Shown here piece after piece: positions 24,638-34,262 of a stretch of 64,000 bases of DNA. The position numbers were made by a program, and so were the translations under genes. The stretch comes from Catonella massiliensis (lineage in GTDB: Bacteria > Bacillota > Clostridia > Lachnospirales > Lachnospiraceae), in NCBI RefSeq assembly GCF_016651435.1, contig NZ_JAEPRJ010000001.1:248001-312000 (forward strand), written 5' to 3'. Position 1 is the stretch's first letter, and each line of letters starts with the position of its first letter. Under the pieces are notes generated by a model. It was not told the DNA's origin, did no database searches, and was given only the letters and a program-made list of their open reading frames with translations.

Positions 24638-25822
24638 ATGAAAGAAAAGAAGAATCTTACACTGAATTATATATTTGTTCAGATTGGCATGTGGGCGATG
24701 TACGCTCCCCTTATGGGGTATACTTCAGTTTTCTTACTTGCAAAGAAATTTACCAATACAGAAGTTGGTATAATTTCAGGACTGGGCTGCGTGATATCCG
24801 CAGTATTACAGGCTTTGATATCTGCTTATGCGGATAAGGAGAATGCCAAGTCAGTTAAAACCCTTCTCACCATGATTGCGAGTTTCCAGCTTGTTCTAGC
24901 GGGTGTGCTTTTGGCACTTGGCAACCATCTCTTCTTAGTAGCCGGCATAGTATTTGGTGCACTTATCGCTATCATGCAGCTAATGGTGCCTCTTACTAAC
25001 TCTCTTGCTATGGAAATGATGAACCAGGGGAAGGAGATTAATTACGGAGTTGCCAGAGGGACAGCCTCCTTGCTTTATGCGGTACTTGTGAACTCGATGG
25101 GAGCTTTTGTAAAAGATGATGACCTAAGCATAGTTCCTATTGCAACTATGATATCAGCCTCCATTCTGCTTGCGGGCACTGTTTTCTTTCCTTTTAAGAA
25201 GGCCAAAAGACACCGGGAAGCTGTGGAGGAGAGGACTTATGAGACTAAGCCTTTCTTAGTGAAGTACCCTAAACTTGCTATATTCTTAGTGGGAGCTGTT
25301 TGTGCCTACGTAGGACATAATCTTATTAATACATTTTTATACCAGATTGTTATGCTTAAGGGCGGAACTCACACCAATATGGGTGTATGCCTTGCTTTGG
25401 CAGCAGTATTTGAAATACCTGTTATGTTTGGTTTTGCCTTCCTTGTCACAAAGAGAGACAGCAGCACCTGGGTAAGGGTTGGTAGTGTAGGCATTATGTT
25501 TAAGATAATCCTCACTCTTATTGTACCTAATGTGATGAGCCTTTACTTTGTACAGGTCTGTCAGTTGTTTGGCTTTGCAACCTTTGTAGTGGCTACAGTT
25601 TATTATGCAAACCACGCTGTAGAGGAATGTGATAGAGTTAAGGGACAGGCTTATATGACTATGTCTAATACACTTGGAATAGTTTTTGCTTCTCTTCTTG
25701 GTGGAGCACTTATAGATATTCTTGGTACAAATGGGATGCTTGTGGTAGGCTCCATAATTTCAGTTGTAGGCTGTGTATTAGTCTTCATATCGACTACTAA
25801 GGAAAAGAAGGAGGCTATATAG
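24638..25822 (+). CDS. MFS transporter
   Basis: A 394-residue carrier with 12 predicted membrane helices split by a charged loop near residues 190-210 (KKAKRHREAVEERTYE). The start MKEKKNLTLNYIFVQIGMWAMYAP and the internal ISGLGCVISAVLQAL pattern recall the LacY/PPP-like and nucleoside-symporter side of the superfamily, with LGNISGIVFASLLGG-like helix 11 replaced by NTLGIVFASLLGGALID. Substrate is unknown. The nearest downstream gene, lysA, has its own promoter only six bases after this stop, so the two are likely separate units. Confidence 0.85.
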   Translation: MKEKKNLTLNYIFVQIGMWAMYAPLMGYTSVFLLAKKFTNTEVGIISGLGCVISAVLQALISAYADKENAKSVKTLLTMIASFQLVLAGVLLALGNHLFLVAGIVFGALIAIMQLMVPLTNSLAMEMMNQGKEINYGVARGTASLLYAVLVNSMGAFVKDDDLSIVPIATMISASILLAGTVFFPFKKAKRHREAVEERTYETKPFLVKYPKLAIFLVGAVCAYVGHNLINTFLYQIVMLKGGTHTNMGVCLALAAVFEIPVMFGFAFLVTKRDSSTWVRVGSVGIMFKIILTLIVPNVMSLYFVQVCQLFGFATFVVATVYYANHAVEECDRVKGQAYMTMSNTLGIVFASLLGGALIDILGTNGMLVVGSIISVVGCVLVFISTTKEKKEAI

Positions 25823-25827
25823 AAAGA

Positions 25828-25856
25828 TTGACAAAGTCTATCTGTTATAATATCAT
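25828..25856 (+). promoter_or_regulatory. lysA promoter
   Basis: TTGACA at 25828-25833, 17-base spacer and TATCAT at 25851-25856, about 40 bases before the start codon. Confidence 0.6.
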
Positions 25857-25894
25857 ATTGATATTGTATACAAGTATACCGATGTGGAGGTTTT

Positions 25895-27157
25895 ATGAAA
25901 AAAATACCGTTTGTAACATTAGATGAGGTAAAGGAAATAGTAAAGACCTACCCTACTCCTTTCCACATATATGATGAAAAGGGGATTAGGGAAAATGCTA
26001 GAAAGCTAAAAAAAGCTTTTGGCTGGAATAAGGGCTTTAAGGAGTACTTTGCAGTAAAGGCTACACCTAATCCATATATTTTAGATATTCTAAAAGAAGA
26101 GGGCTGTGGAACAGATTGTTCATCTCTTGCAGAACTTATGATGAGTGAGGCCTGTGGAATAACAGGAGAAAATATCATGTTTTCGTCAAATGTTACTCCT
26201 GCTGAAGAATATGTAAAGGCAAGAGAGCTTGGGGCTATCATCAATCTTGACGATATAACCCATATAGACTTTCTAAAAGACTGTGCAGGCATACCTGAGA
26301 AAATAAGCTGCCGTTACAATCCGGGCGGAGTATTCAAGGTAAGCAATGACATTATGGATAATCCAAATGATGCAAAGTATGGTATGACCAAAGCACAGAT
26401 GTTTGAGGCATTTACCCGTCTTAAAGAGCTTGGCGTAAAGGAATTTGGCATACATTCATTCCTTGTAAGCAACACAGTAACCAATGACTATTACCCTATG
26501 CTTGCAACGGAACTTTTTAAGCTGGCTGTAGAGCTTAAGGAAAAATGTGATGTTCATATTGGCTTTATTAATCTTTCGGGAGGTGTGGGAGTTCCTTACA
26601 GACCTGAACAGGAGCCAAATGATATCTTTGTCATAGGTGAAGGAGTAAGAAAAGCCTTCGAAGAAATCCTTTTGCCAAATGGTATGGGGGATGTAAGTAT
26701 ATTTACAGAGCTTGGAAGATTTATGCTTGCTCCATACGGACATCTTGTAACTAAGGCTATACACGAGAAGCATATCTACAAAGAGTATATAGGTGTGGAT
26801 GCCTGTGCGGCAAACCTTATGAGGCCTGCTATGTACGGAGCTTATCATCATATAACGGTGCTTGGTAAGGAAGATGAGAAGGAAGAGTTTAAGTATGATG
26901 TGACCGGCTCACTCTGTGAGAACAATGACAAGTTTGCGGTAGACAGGATGCTTCCTCATATTGATATGGGAGACTATCTGGTCATCCACGATACAGGGGC
27001 CCACGGATTTGCAATGGGCTACAACTACAATGGAAGGCTCAGATCGGCAGAGCTTTTAAGGACAGAGGCGGGGGGAGTTAAACTTATAAGAAGGGCTGAA
27101 ACACCTGCTGATTATTTTGCTACCTTGGACTATCCGGGGCTTAGCAAAACAAAGTAA
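25895..27157 (+). CDS. lysA: Diaminopimelate decarboxylase
   Basis: A 420-residue fold-type III PLP enzyme that decarboxylates meso-diaminopimelate to lysine. The PLP Lys is residue 55 in YFAVKATPNP, followed by GTDCSSLAEL, the HIGFINLSGGVG glycine loop that holds the phosphate, the ELGRF segment and the C-terminal active-site pair CENNDKF and GAHGFAMGYNYNG. The GSLCEN motif supplies the Cys from the second subunit of the dimer. It is a stand-alone gene just before the flagellar cluster. The exact decarboxylase type is inferred from family resemblance; related carboxynorspermidine enzymes are shorter. Confidence 0.88.
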   Translation: MKKIPFVTLDEVKEIVKTYPTPFHIYDEKGIRENARKLKKAFGWNKGFKEYFAVKATPNPYILDILKEEGCGTDCSSLAELMMSEACGITGENIMFSSNVTPAEEYVKARELGAIINLDDITHIDFLKDCAGIPEKISCRYNPGGVFKVSNDIMDNPNDAKYGMTKAQMFEAFTRLKELGVKEFGIHSFLVSNTVTNDYYPMLATELFKLAVELKEKCDVHIGFINLSGGVGVPYRPEQEPNDIFVIGEGVRKAFEEILLPNGMGDVSIFTELGRFMLAPYGHLVTKAIHEKHIYKEYIGVDACAANLMRPAMYGAYHHITVLGKEDEKEEFKYDVTGSLCENNDKFAVDRMLPHIDMGDYLVIHDTGAHGFAMGYNYNGRLRSAELLRTEAGGVKLIRRAETPADYFATLDYPGLSKTK

Positions 27158-27197
27158 AAAAATTTTTCGTTTTTTGAGATTTTTAAAAGAAAAAGAC

Positions 27198-27224
27198 TAA
27201 AGTAATGATAATTTTTGCCGATAA
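27198..27224 (+). promoter_or_regulatory. Sigma-28 promoter of flgM
   Basis: TAAAGTAA, an 11-base spacer and a perfect GCCGATAA (27217-27224), the flagellar sigma consensus. Confidence 0.85.
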
Positions 27225-27272
27225 ATAAATCAGAGATACTAATTGAACTTGGTTAGGAGATTTATTTATCGG
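27218..27272 (+). promoter_or_regulatory. Long inverted repeat in the flgM leader
   Basis: CCGATAAATAAATC (27218-27231) pairs perfectly with GATTTATTTATCGG (27259-27272). The left arm includes the sigma-28 -10 box. The right arm may be a second, decayed copy of the box or a regulator site. Confidence 0.6.
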
Positions 27273-27316
27273 TTAATTTATATCCAAACCAAAACAGATT
27301 AATGGAAGGTGATGTT

Positions 27317-27586
27317 ATGAGAGTAGATAATTTTGGACAGATTTCAAACGCTTACAATGTTAGCAAGGCAAGAAAGCCTGAAGCCGTGGCTAAGACTGAG
27401 AGAGGCAGTGACACAGTTGAAATCTCTGATGCAGCTAAGACATTTCAGGTAGCAAGGACAGCGGTGAATTCTGCTTCTGATGTCCGTACTGACAAGGTTG
27501 CACAGCTTAAGTCTGCAATTGAGAACGGTACTTACTCTGTTTCTGCAAGAGATATAGCTGATAAACTTCTAGAGGGACGTTTTTAG
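27317..27586 (+). CDS. flgM: Anti-sigma-28 factor FlgM
   Basis: An 89-residue protein that holds flagellar sigma factor inactive until the hook is finished and FlgM is exported. The N-terminal half is unstructured with MRVDNFGQISNAYN; the C-terminal half carries the sigma-binding helices (VEISDAAKTFQVA, RTDKVAQLKSAIENGTYSV, ARDIADKLLEG). The ATG at 27317 is preferred because GGAAGGTGATG lies just ahead; an ATG at 27302 would place the ribosome site inside the gene. It is transcribed from a sigma-28 promoter, the usual feedback, and begins the flagellar operon. Confidence 0.92.
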   Translation: MRVDNFGQISNAYNVSKARKPEAVAKTERGSDTVEISDAAKTFQVARTAVNSASDVRTDKVAQLKSAIENGTYSVSARDIADKLLEGRF

Positions 27587-27620
27587 AATAGAAGATGGCA
27601 AATAAATAATCGGAGGAACT

Positions 27621-28133
27621 ATGGCGAGCTTAATTGAAGAACTAATCATGGTCCTAGGCGAAGAGGAAAGGATTTACAGTGAAATCATTCCTCTCGCTGA
27701 GAAAAAAACCCGAATAATTGTAAAAAATGACCTCCAGTCTTTAACCAGCATTACTGAGGAAGAGCAGGCTTTAGTGAGCAGAATCAGCAAACTGGAAAAG
27801 AAAAGACAGGAGGTCATTCGTAATATAGGCGTAGTTATGAATAAGAAGGAAAGTGAACTAAACTTCCTTTCCATCATCAATCTGATAAGAGGGCAGGAAA
27901 GAGAGCAGCAGGAGCTTAGGGTGATACACGATAAGCTTAAAAGCACTATTAGCCTTCTAGCTATGCTTAATGAGAGAAATCAGATGCTTATAAAGCAGTC
28001 GCTCGAAATGATTGATTTTGATATGAATCTGCTTCAGAGCCTGAGGACCTCTCCGGGAGTAGGACAGTATAATACATCCTCAGAAGTAGAACTTCAGGGT
28101 GAAAATAGCGGGATGTTTGATGCTAAGAGTTAA
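27621..28133 (+). CDS. flgN: FlgN family export chaperone
   Basis: A 170-residue, almost fully helical protein between flgM and flgK, the standard FlgN place. FlgN chaperones hook-associated proteins FlgK and FlgL to the flagellar export gate. The sequence shows heptad-like runs (LIEELIMVLGEEERIYSEI, ITEEEQALVSRISKLEKKRQE, LRVIHDKLKSTISLLAMLNERNQMLIKQSLEMIDF) and a polar, disordered tail. Conservation of the family is low, so position carries most of the weight. Ribosome site CGGAGG. Confidence 0.88.
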   Translation: MASLIEELIMVLGEEERIYSEIIPLAEKKTRIIVKNDLQSLTSITEEEQALVSRISKLEKKRQEVIRNIGVVMNKKESELNFLSIINLIRGQEREQQELRVIHDKLKSTISLLAMLNERNQMLIKQSLEMIDFDMNLLQSLRTSPGVGQYNTSSEVELQGENSGMFDAKS

Positions 28134-28153
28134 TTACAGCAGGGAGATATAAT

Positions 28154-30052
28154 ATGAGTTTAATGACAAGCTTTGGCGTGGGAGTTTCTGGCCTTAACAC
28201 GGCCCAGAATTCGCTTAACGCGACTGCACACAACTTAACCAACGTTGATACCAAGGGCTATGTGCGCCAGCAGGTGCTTACTGTTGATAAGGAATACGAG
28301 AGAACGGCGACACTTAGATATATGGACCAGACCGGCCACGGCTCTATCGTAGATAAAATCAGACAGCTAAGAGACAGGTTCTTAGATGATTCCTTTAGAA
28401 GGGAGAGCGGAAGACAGGGATTCTACAATGCACAGGCAGAAATAGTGACAGAAGTAGAAAATCTTTTTGGCGAGCTTCAGGGTACAACCTTCCAGAGCTC
28501 GATGCAAGATCTCTGGAAATCCGTTCAGGAGCTTCAGAAGGAGCCTGAGAGCGTGGTCGCAAGAACTTCTTTGGTTGAGACAGCGGGAACTTTTATAGAG
28601 CGTTGTCATACCATTACTACTCAGCTTAAAAGCTTAAGACAGGATATCAATCTTAAGATAGAAAACAACGTGAAGCGTATCAATGAGATTGGAGTAAGGC
28701 TTGATCAAATAAATGATGAAGTCCGCAAGGAAGAGGTCATCGGTCAGTCAGCAAACGACTACAGAGACGAGAGAAACAAGCTTCTTGATGAGCTTGGAAG
28801 CTATGTGAAGGTTAGCTACAAAGAAGTCAAAGACGGCTCTGTACTTGTAACAGTAGAGGGAACGCAGTTTGTAACCGAATTCGGAGTAAATGAGATAGGC
28901 CTTAAGACCACTGATGATGAACTTAAATTACACACTCCTGTGTGGAACTTTGATATAAATGATGATAAGGAACCAAGAGAAGTATTTAACTTTGACTTCC
29001 CTCCAACATCAGCAGCAGATACAGATATAGGTTCACTTAAGGGCCTCCTTCTTGCAAGGGGCAGGCAGGGAAGATATACAGACATTCCTGTACAGCCAAA
29101 GCCTGAGGACTATGAAGAGGGCGAAGATGACGAGCATTATATAAGTGCTATGAGAGCCTTTGAGCAGGCAAAGGTTAACTACAACAATACAGTAGCGCCT
29201 TCTCTTTTAACCAATACAGAGGCTCAGTTTGACCAGTTAATCCACGGTCTTACTACTATGATAAATGACATACTTGCACCTAACCTTACTGCAACCTGGA
29301 CAGACGGAGGAGTTCCGGTGTGGAAGAATTCAGAAGGCAAGGTGCTTGAGGGAGATGAGATTCCTAATATAGATATTTCAGATCTCGAAGACTATAAGAT
29401 AGAGGAGAAAGATGCCCTAGGCAATCCTACAGGAAGGTACAAGGTATCCATCCTCGATGTTAAGAATGCACCGGTGAGTGCAGATAAAACTAAAACACCG
29501 GGTAATGCACTCTTTGATAGAAAGAGCACGCCTCGTTATAAAGAGCTTGATGTGGAGATGGACGGCAAGAAGGTAATGCTCTACAACAGTGAGGACTATG
29601 ATCCAAACTATGAGGGCTCTAAGTACTCGATGTTCTCTATGGGAGAAATTGAGGTAAATAAGCAGATAAGGGAAAATGTTTCTCTCATACCTTTAAGCTA
29701 TAACACCAACACAGGCGATTACAGTATGGATATAGCGGCAAAGCTAAACAAAGTATGGGATGAAAAATTTGCTGTATTAAATCCAAATACACTTACTAAG
29801 AATACTTTTATGGAGTATTATACAGCTTTTACTTCTGAGGTAGCCAATACAGGCCACACCCTTAAAGCTATGGCTAAGAGCCAGGAAACCACAACCCAGA
29901 GTGTGGACAACCAGAGGCAGCAGGTGCTTGGGACCTCTTCAGATGAAGAGCTTACACATATGATTAAATTTCAACAGGCCTTTAATGCAGCATCCAGGTA
30001 TATTACTGTTATAGATGAGATGCTTGAGCACGTTGTAACCAGACTTGGTTAA
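28154..30052 (+). CDS. flgK: Flagellar hook-associated protein 1 (FlgK), first copy
   Basis: A 632-residue protein that forms the junction between hook and filament. The N-terminus carries the rod/hook signature GVSGLNTAQNSLNATAHNLT, then NVDTKGYVRQQV; the C-terminus has the matching QTTTQSVDNQRQQVLGTSSDEELTHMIKFQQAFNAASRYI helix pair. The middle (about 230-520) is a variable, surface-exposed domain. It is exported through the flagellar type III apparatus without a cleaved signal. It sits directly upstream of a second FlgK-like gene that differs widely in the middle, so one may play a separate junction role. Confidence 0.93.
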   Translation: MSLMTSFGVGVSGLNTAQNSLNATAHNLTNVDTKGYVRQQVLTVDKEYERTATLRYMDQTGHGSIVDKIRQLRDRFLDDSFRRESGRQGFYNAQAEIVTEVENLFGELQGTTFQSSMQDLWKSVQELQKEPESVVARTSLVETAGTFIERCHTITTQLKSLRQDINLKIENNVKRINEIGVRLDQINDEVRKEEVIGQSANDYRDERNKLLDELGSYVKVSYKEVKDGSVLVTVEGTQFVTEFGVNEIGLKTTDDELKLHTPVWNFDINDDKEPREVFNFDFPPTSAADTDIGSLKGLLLARGRQGRYTDIPVQPKPEDYEEGEDDEHYISAMRAFEQAKVNYNNTVAPSLLTNTEAQFDQLIHGLTTMINDILAPNLTATWTDGGVPVWKNSEGKVLEGDEIPNIDISDLEDYKIEEKDALGNPTGRYKVSILDVKNAPVSADKTKTPGNALFDRKSTPRYKELDVEMDGKKVMLYNSEDYDPNYEGSKYSMFSMGEIEVNKQIRENVSLIPLSYNTNTGDYSMDIAAKLNKVWDEKFAVLNPNTLTKNTFMEYYTAFTSEVANTGHTLKAMAKSQETTTQSVDNQRQQVLGTSSDEELTHMIKFQQAFNAASRYITVIDEMLEHVVTRLG

Positions 30053-30082
30053 GGCCTATTCGTGAACAAATAGGAGAGATAT

Positions 30083-31939
30083 ATGCCATCAACATTTTTT
30101 GGATTGGATATAGGTACGTCAGGACTTCATACCTATCAGGCTGCGCTCAATACAACTGCGCACAATATAACTAACACAAGGACAGAAGGATACAGCCGCC
30201 AGCAGGTTAACCGTCAGGCAAAGGATCCTATTGCCATCGCACAGCGCTATGGTATGGTAGGAACAGGTGTTACTGCTAATAAGATTTCACAGGTAAGAGA
30301 TGAGTATTATGACTTAAAATACCGCTCTGCCAATACGGTTAACGGAGAATATGAAACAAGGTCTTATTACTTAAACAACATCCAAAATTTCTTAAATGAA
30401 ATAAAGGACGGTGGCTTCAATACCAACTTCAAGAACCTTTTTAATGGTATGTCAGAGGTTGAAAAAAATCCTACAAGTAAGTCTGCAAGGGCACAGATGG
30501 TAAACCAAGCCTATGCACTTACCGAGTATTTTAACAATGTATCTGAGAACTTAAAAAATACTCAGAATGAAGTTAACTTTGCTATTAAAAATACCGTAGA
30601 TACCATTAATTCATACGGAGACCAGATTGCAACCCTTACCAAGCAGATAAACATGGTAGAGGTAAGCGGAGGCTTTGCAAACGACCTTCGTGACCAGAGA
30701 AATCTCCTTGTGGACAAGCTTTCCGAGCTTACAAGTGTAAGTGTTAAGGAGGAGAAAATCGGCGAGGCTCTTGATGGGAAGCTTGCGGGAGTTACTCATT
30801 ATACAGTTAAGATAAATGGCGGTTATCTTGTAAATAACTACAGAGCCAATAAGCTTGATGTGGTGCCAAGAGATTATATAAGCAATATAAACGACGTAGA
30901 GGGACTATATGACGTGACCTGGTCAGACGGTCAGGGATTTAGCGCACATAACAGCCACCTGGGCGGTAAGCTTGGTGCCCTCTTTGAGATGCGTGACGGC
31001 AACAATATGGCGTCTCTTAGATGTCACGTAAAAGAGGCTTCAGAGGGCGATACAGAGATTACTCTTGAAGACACCAACATCAACAGCATTGAGGAAATGA
31101 ACTTCCCTCCTAGAGGACGTATACAGTTAGGCAGCGAAGAGTATGAATATACAGGCTTTGACGTAAAGATTGAGAAAGACGAAGATACAGGAAAAGATAA
31201 ATATAAATATATTTTTAAGCTAAAGGAAGATAAGCCTATCACTAAGGACATAAGCGAGGATTCAAAGGTGGTGGCAAAGATAGGCGAGCAGGTTAATTTT
31301 AAGGGAATTCCTTATTACCTGGACCAGTTAAATACCTTTGTAAGAAAGTTCTCCAAAGAATTTAATGAGGTGCATAAGACAGGCGTGGACCTTGACGGCA
31401 ATCAGGGAGAAGACTTCTTTAATGGTATTGACAAGACCACAGGTGAGAACTACAAGTTCAAGGTGCCTGGAACTGAGGATGAAAGCGGCAACGAAATAAC
31501 AGAGTTCTCTTCAGATGACGAGACATACTACAGGCTTGTTGCGCATAATTATTCCGTAACAAGGACATTTAAGGAAAATCCAAGCCTTATTGCCGCAGCA
31601 AGCACGATATCTGAGGGTATAGAGAATACAGATGTAATGAAGAAGCTTGAGAGTCTTCAGAGGGATAGAACCATGTTTGACCATGGTAAGCCTGAGGAAT
31701 TCTACCAGTCACTTACATCTGATATAGGTGTAGGCGCAAAGACAGCAGAAACATTTGCAAAAAATCAGGATATGATGGTTAAGGCAATTAATAACCAAAG
31801 GCTCTCTATTTCCGGCGTTGACAGTGATGAAGAAGCAATGGATTTGGTTAAATTTAGAAATTGTTATAATCTTTCTGCTAAAGTAATTACAGTAATGAAC
31901 GAAATATATAATAAGCTGATTAATGAAATGGCAGTTTAA
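30083..31939 (+). CDS. flgK: Flagellar hook-associated protein 1 (FlgK), second copy
   Basis: A 618-residue paralogue of the preceding gene, 30 bases downstream. The N-terminal motif GLDIGTSGLHTYQAALNTT and NTRTEGYSRQQV and the C-terminal NNQRLSISGVDSDEEAMDLVKFRNCYNLSAKVITV confirm the FlgK family. Most of the sequence between them is unlike copy one. Two FlgK-type genes in a row occur in several Lachnospiraceae; which one forms the junction is not known from sequence. An acidic insert near 330-410 is species-specific. Confidence 0.93.
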   Translation: MPSTFFGLDIGTSGLHTYQAALNTTAHNITNTRTEGYSRQQVNRQAKDPIAIAQRYGMVGTGVTANKISQVRDEYYDLKYRSANTVNGEYETRSYYLNNIQNFLNEIKDGGFNTNFKNLFNGMSEVEKNPTSKSARAQMVNQAYALTEYFNNVSENLKNTQNEVNFAIKNTVDTINSYGDQIATLTKQINMVEVSGGFANDLRDQRNLLVDKLSELTSVSVKEEKIGEALDGKLAGVTHYTVKINGGYLVNNYRANKLDVVPRDYISNINDVEGLYDVTWSDGQGFSAHNSHLGGKLGALFEMRDGNNMASLRCHVKEASEGDTEITLEDTNINSIEEMNFPPRGRIQLGSEEYEYTGFDVKIEKDEDTGKDKYKYIFKLKEDKPITKDISEDSKVVAKIGEQVNFKGIPYYLDQLNTFVRKFSKEFNEVHKTGVDLDGNQGEDFFNGIDKTTGENYKFKVPGTEDESGNEITEFSSDDETYYRLVAHNYSVTRTFKENPSLIAAASTISEGIENTDVMKKLESLQRDRTMFDHGKPEEFYQSLTSDIGVGAKTAETFAKNQDMMVKAINNQRLSISGVDSDEEAMDLVKFRNCYNLSAKVITVMNEIYNKLINEMAV

Positions 31940-31976
31940 TTTCAAAGTGATAGTGATATAGAAAGGACTTAAGGCT

Positions 31977-33503
31977 ATGATGAGAGTTACCAACCAGATA
32001 ATGACCAACAATACTCTGGCTAACATAAATACTAACAAGCTCAATCTTATGGGTATAGAGGAACAGTATCAGACAGGAAAGAAGATACAGCGTCCTTCTG
32101 ATGATCCGGTTGTGGCAGTCAGGGCACTAAAGCTTCGTAACAATCTTACTGAGATAAGGCAGTATTATAAGAAGAATGTTCCGGATGCAAAGAGCTGGCT
32201 GGAGGTAACTGAAAGTGCACTTACTCAGGTGACAGACATCTGCAAAACACTTCATGGCCTTGCCACTCAGGGCTCCCAGGACAGTCTTACTGCTGAGAAC
32301 CGTGCAAGCATAATGAAGACAATGGCACAGTACAGACAGCAGATATACCAGGAGGGTGATGCGAACTACGCCGGAAGATATGTGTTTACGGGCTATAAGA
32401 CAGATACAAGCCTTACATACCTTGAAAATGATAAGAGCAAGCAGTATACAATTACTGAAGAGTTTGATAAGACATCCATCAAAAACAGCCTTAGGACTTA
32501 CGGCGGATTCTCCCTTAAGGACTATGAACCTGGCGGCACCAATGATTTTACCGAGCACGCAGAGAATATGGCAGTAAATTATATAAGGCTTTCATACAAG
32601 AACCTTGATACCGCCTCAGATGATTTTCCAAAGCTTACAGTGAAGGATGCCGATGGCAATGAAGATACCATTGATATAACGTCTACAAATGAAAATGGAG
32701 AGGTACTCACCTCTAAAGACTCAAAAGCTTATGAAAAGCCTGAGACAGGAGCAAAGTTCATAGCTGACACAGGAGAGCTCATTCTTTCTGATGAAGCTTA
32801 TGAAAATCTTAAGAGTGCAAAAAGCTTCAATGTAGTGTATAATAAGACTGAATTCCAAACTGGCGATGTTCGTCCTGAACACTATTTTGACTGCACAGCA
32901 ACTCCTTTTGATGCGGACGGTAATCTTACAGAAGATGAAAGTAAGATAATCAACTACAAAAAGGAAGACCAGGATATAGAGTATGAGGTAAGCTTCAACC
33001 AGAGGCTTCAGATAAATACTCAGGCAAAGGATGCGCTTACTCAGGACCTTGGCAGAGAGCTTGACGGAATTCTTACAAGCATTGAGGATGTGAATCTGGT
33101 AGAAAGTAAAATCAAAGAGGTAGACAAGGTAATAGGCAATACTACAGACGAGAATGACCTCGCAAGCCTTAAGCAGCTTAAGGAGGCGATGAACACAGAG
33201 CTTACCCTTAAGAAAAAGGTTATGCAGGAGAGATTCTCCAAGTCCATTAACAGCATAAGGGACTATCAGGACGTAGTAAATAAGGCTATCGCAGACCTTG
33301 GTAGCCGCGATGCAAGACTTGACCTTACGGAAGAGAGACTTTCCGGTCAAACTGATGATTTTACCGACCTTATGTCAAATAATGAGAATGCGGATCTTGC
33401 CGAGACTATTATTAACTTTAATGCACAGAATGTCATATACAATGCATCTCTTCAGGCAGGTGCAAAGGTAGTGCAGAATTCATTATTGGACTTTTTAAGA
33501 TAA
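31977..33503 (+). CDS. flgL: Flagellar hook-associated protein 3 (FlgL)
   Basis: A 508-residue flagellin-like protein at the hook-filament junction. The N-terminal coiled coil MRVTNQIMTNNTLANINTN, then LMGIEEQYQTGKKIQRPSDDPVVAVRAL, is diagnostic, and the C-terminus (RLSGQTDDFTDLMSNNENADLAETIINFN...QNSLLDFLR) is its partner. At 508 residues it is longer than the typical 300-residue FlgL because of an acidic middle region (about 165-370). Two ATG codons in a row (31977, 31980) are both usable; GAAAGGACTTAAGG precedes them. Confidence 0.93.
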   Translation: MMRVTNQIMTNNTLANINTNKLNLMGIEEQYQTGKKIQRPSDDPVVAVRALKLRNNLTEIRQYYKKNVPDAKSWLEVTESALTQVTDICKTLHGLATQGSQDSLTAENRASIMKTMAQYRQQIYQEGDANYAGRYVFTGYKTDTSLTYLENDKSKQYTITEEFDKTSIKNSLRTYGGFSLKDYEPGGTNDFTEHAENMAVNYIRLSYKNLDTASDDFPKLTVKDADGNEDTIDITSTNENGEVLTSKDSKAYEKPETGAKFIADTGELILSDEAYENLKSAKSFNVVYNKTEFQTGDVRPEHYFDCTATPFDADGNLTEDESKIINYKKEDQDIEYEVSFNQRLQINTQAKDALTQDLGRELDGILTSIEDVNLVESKIKEVDKVIGNTTDENDLASLKQLKEAMNTELTLKKKVMQERFSKSINSIRDYQDVVNKAIADLGSRDARLDLTEERLSGQTDDFTDLMSNNENADLAETIINFNAQNVIYNASLQAGAKVVQNSLLDFLR

Positions 33504-33541
33504 ACATTAACAATATAACCTAAATGAAAGAGGTGGAAAAC

Positions 33542-34009
33542 ATGCTTGTAAAGACAAGATTTTTTGGAGAAGTTGATATCGAAGATGAGAAAATCCTTAC
33601 ATTTGACAATGGGATTATGGGCTTCGAGGATATGAAACGCTGGACACTTATTTATGACATTGAAAAGGGTTCCGAGGGCCCTATTTCCTGGTTCCAGTCA
33701 CTTGATATGGCAGAGCTTGCTCTTCCTGTAATCAACCCATATACAGTTACTGCAGTATATGAGCCTGTTGTTGAAGATGAGCTTCTTAAGCCACTCGGAG
33801 AATTTAAGGATGAAGAGCTTGTTACATTTTTAACTATTACTATTCCAAGTGAGGACCCTAGCAAGACAACTGCTAACTTCAGGGCTCCTATACTTATCAA
33901 TCCTGTAAACCGCAAGGGAATACAGGTTATAGTAAATAACGAGGACTATCCTATTAAGTTTAGCATCTACGAATCAGTTCAGAAAATGAAGGCAGAGAAA
34001 AATAAGTAA
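33542..34009 (+). CDS. fliW: Flagellar assembly factor FliW
   Basis: A 155-residue beta-rich protein that binds CsrA and, when flagellin is scarce or secreted, is freed to inactivate it; FliW also binds flagellin. The FliW signature is clear: TRFFGEVDIEDEKILTFDNGIMGFED, WFQSLDMAELALPVINP and an end with NFRAPILINPVNRKGIQVI. I start at the ATG at 33542, preceded by AAAGAGGTGG, and not at the ATG at 33524. It stands next to csrA with 14 bases between, so the pair forms a regulatory switch over the flagellin genes further down. Confidence 0.95.
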   Translation: MLVKTRFFGEVDIEDEKILTFDNGIMGFEDMKRWTLIYDIEKGSEGPISWFQSLDMAELALPVINPYTVTAVYEPVVEDELLKPLGEFKDEELVTFLTITIPSEDPSKTTANFRAPILINPVNRKGIQVIVNNEDYPIKFSIYESVQKMKAEKNK

Positions 34010-34023
34010 GAGGAGGAATAGGA

Positions 34024-34248
34024 ATGTTAGCTTTATCAAGGAAACCCGGTGAAAGTGTCATTATCGGAAATGACATTGAGCTTACCATCCTTGAAGTAAA
34101 GGGAGAACAGGTAAAAGTCGGAATCAAGGCTCCTAAGAGCGTTGCGATATATAGAAAAGAACTGTTCGAGCAGATACAGGAGTCTAATAGAGAGGCTTCC
34201 CATGCTTCAGAGAAGGGTATGAAGGATATAAACAAAATTTTCGAATAA
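34024..34248 (+). CDS. csrA: Carbon storage regulator CsrA (translational repressor)
   Basis: A 74-residue RNA-binding dimer. The N-terminus MLALSRKPGESVIIGNDIEL, with Arg6-like and the VKVGIKAPKSVAIYRKE(L/I) segment with the critical Arg, is textbook CsrA. It binds ANGGA motifs in hairpin loops and blocks ribosome access. Target sites with this shape occur in both flagellin leaders in the window (37546 and 38887). The acidic, polar C-terminal tail after residue 50 is a usual extension. Strong ribosome site AGAGGAGG. Confidence 0.96.
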   Translation: MLALSRKPGESVIIGNDIELTILEVKGEQVKVGIKAPKSVAIYRKELFEQIQESNREASHASEKGMKDINKIFE

Positions 34249-34262
34249 AATACAGGAGGGGT

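Noticed and set aside
32721..33350. 209-codon minus-strand frame within flgL
   Set aside because: Antisense of a well-supported gene, Cys/Leu-rich composition, no start signal.
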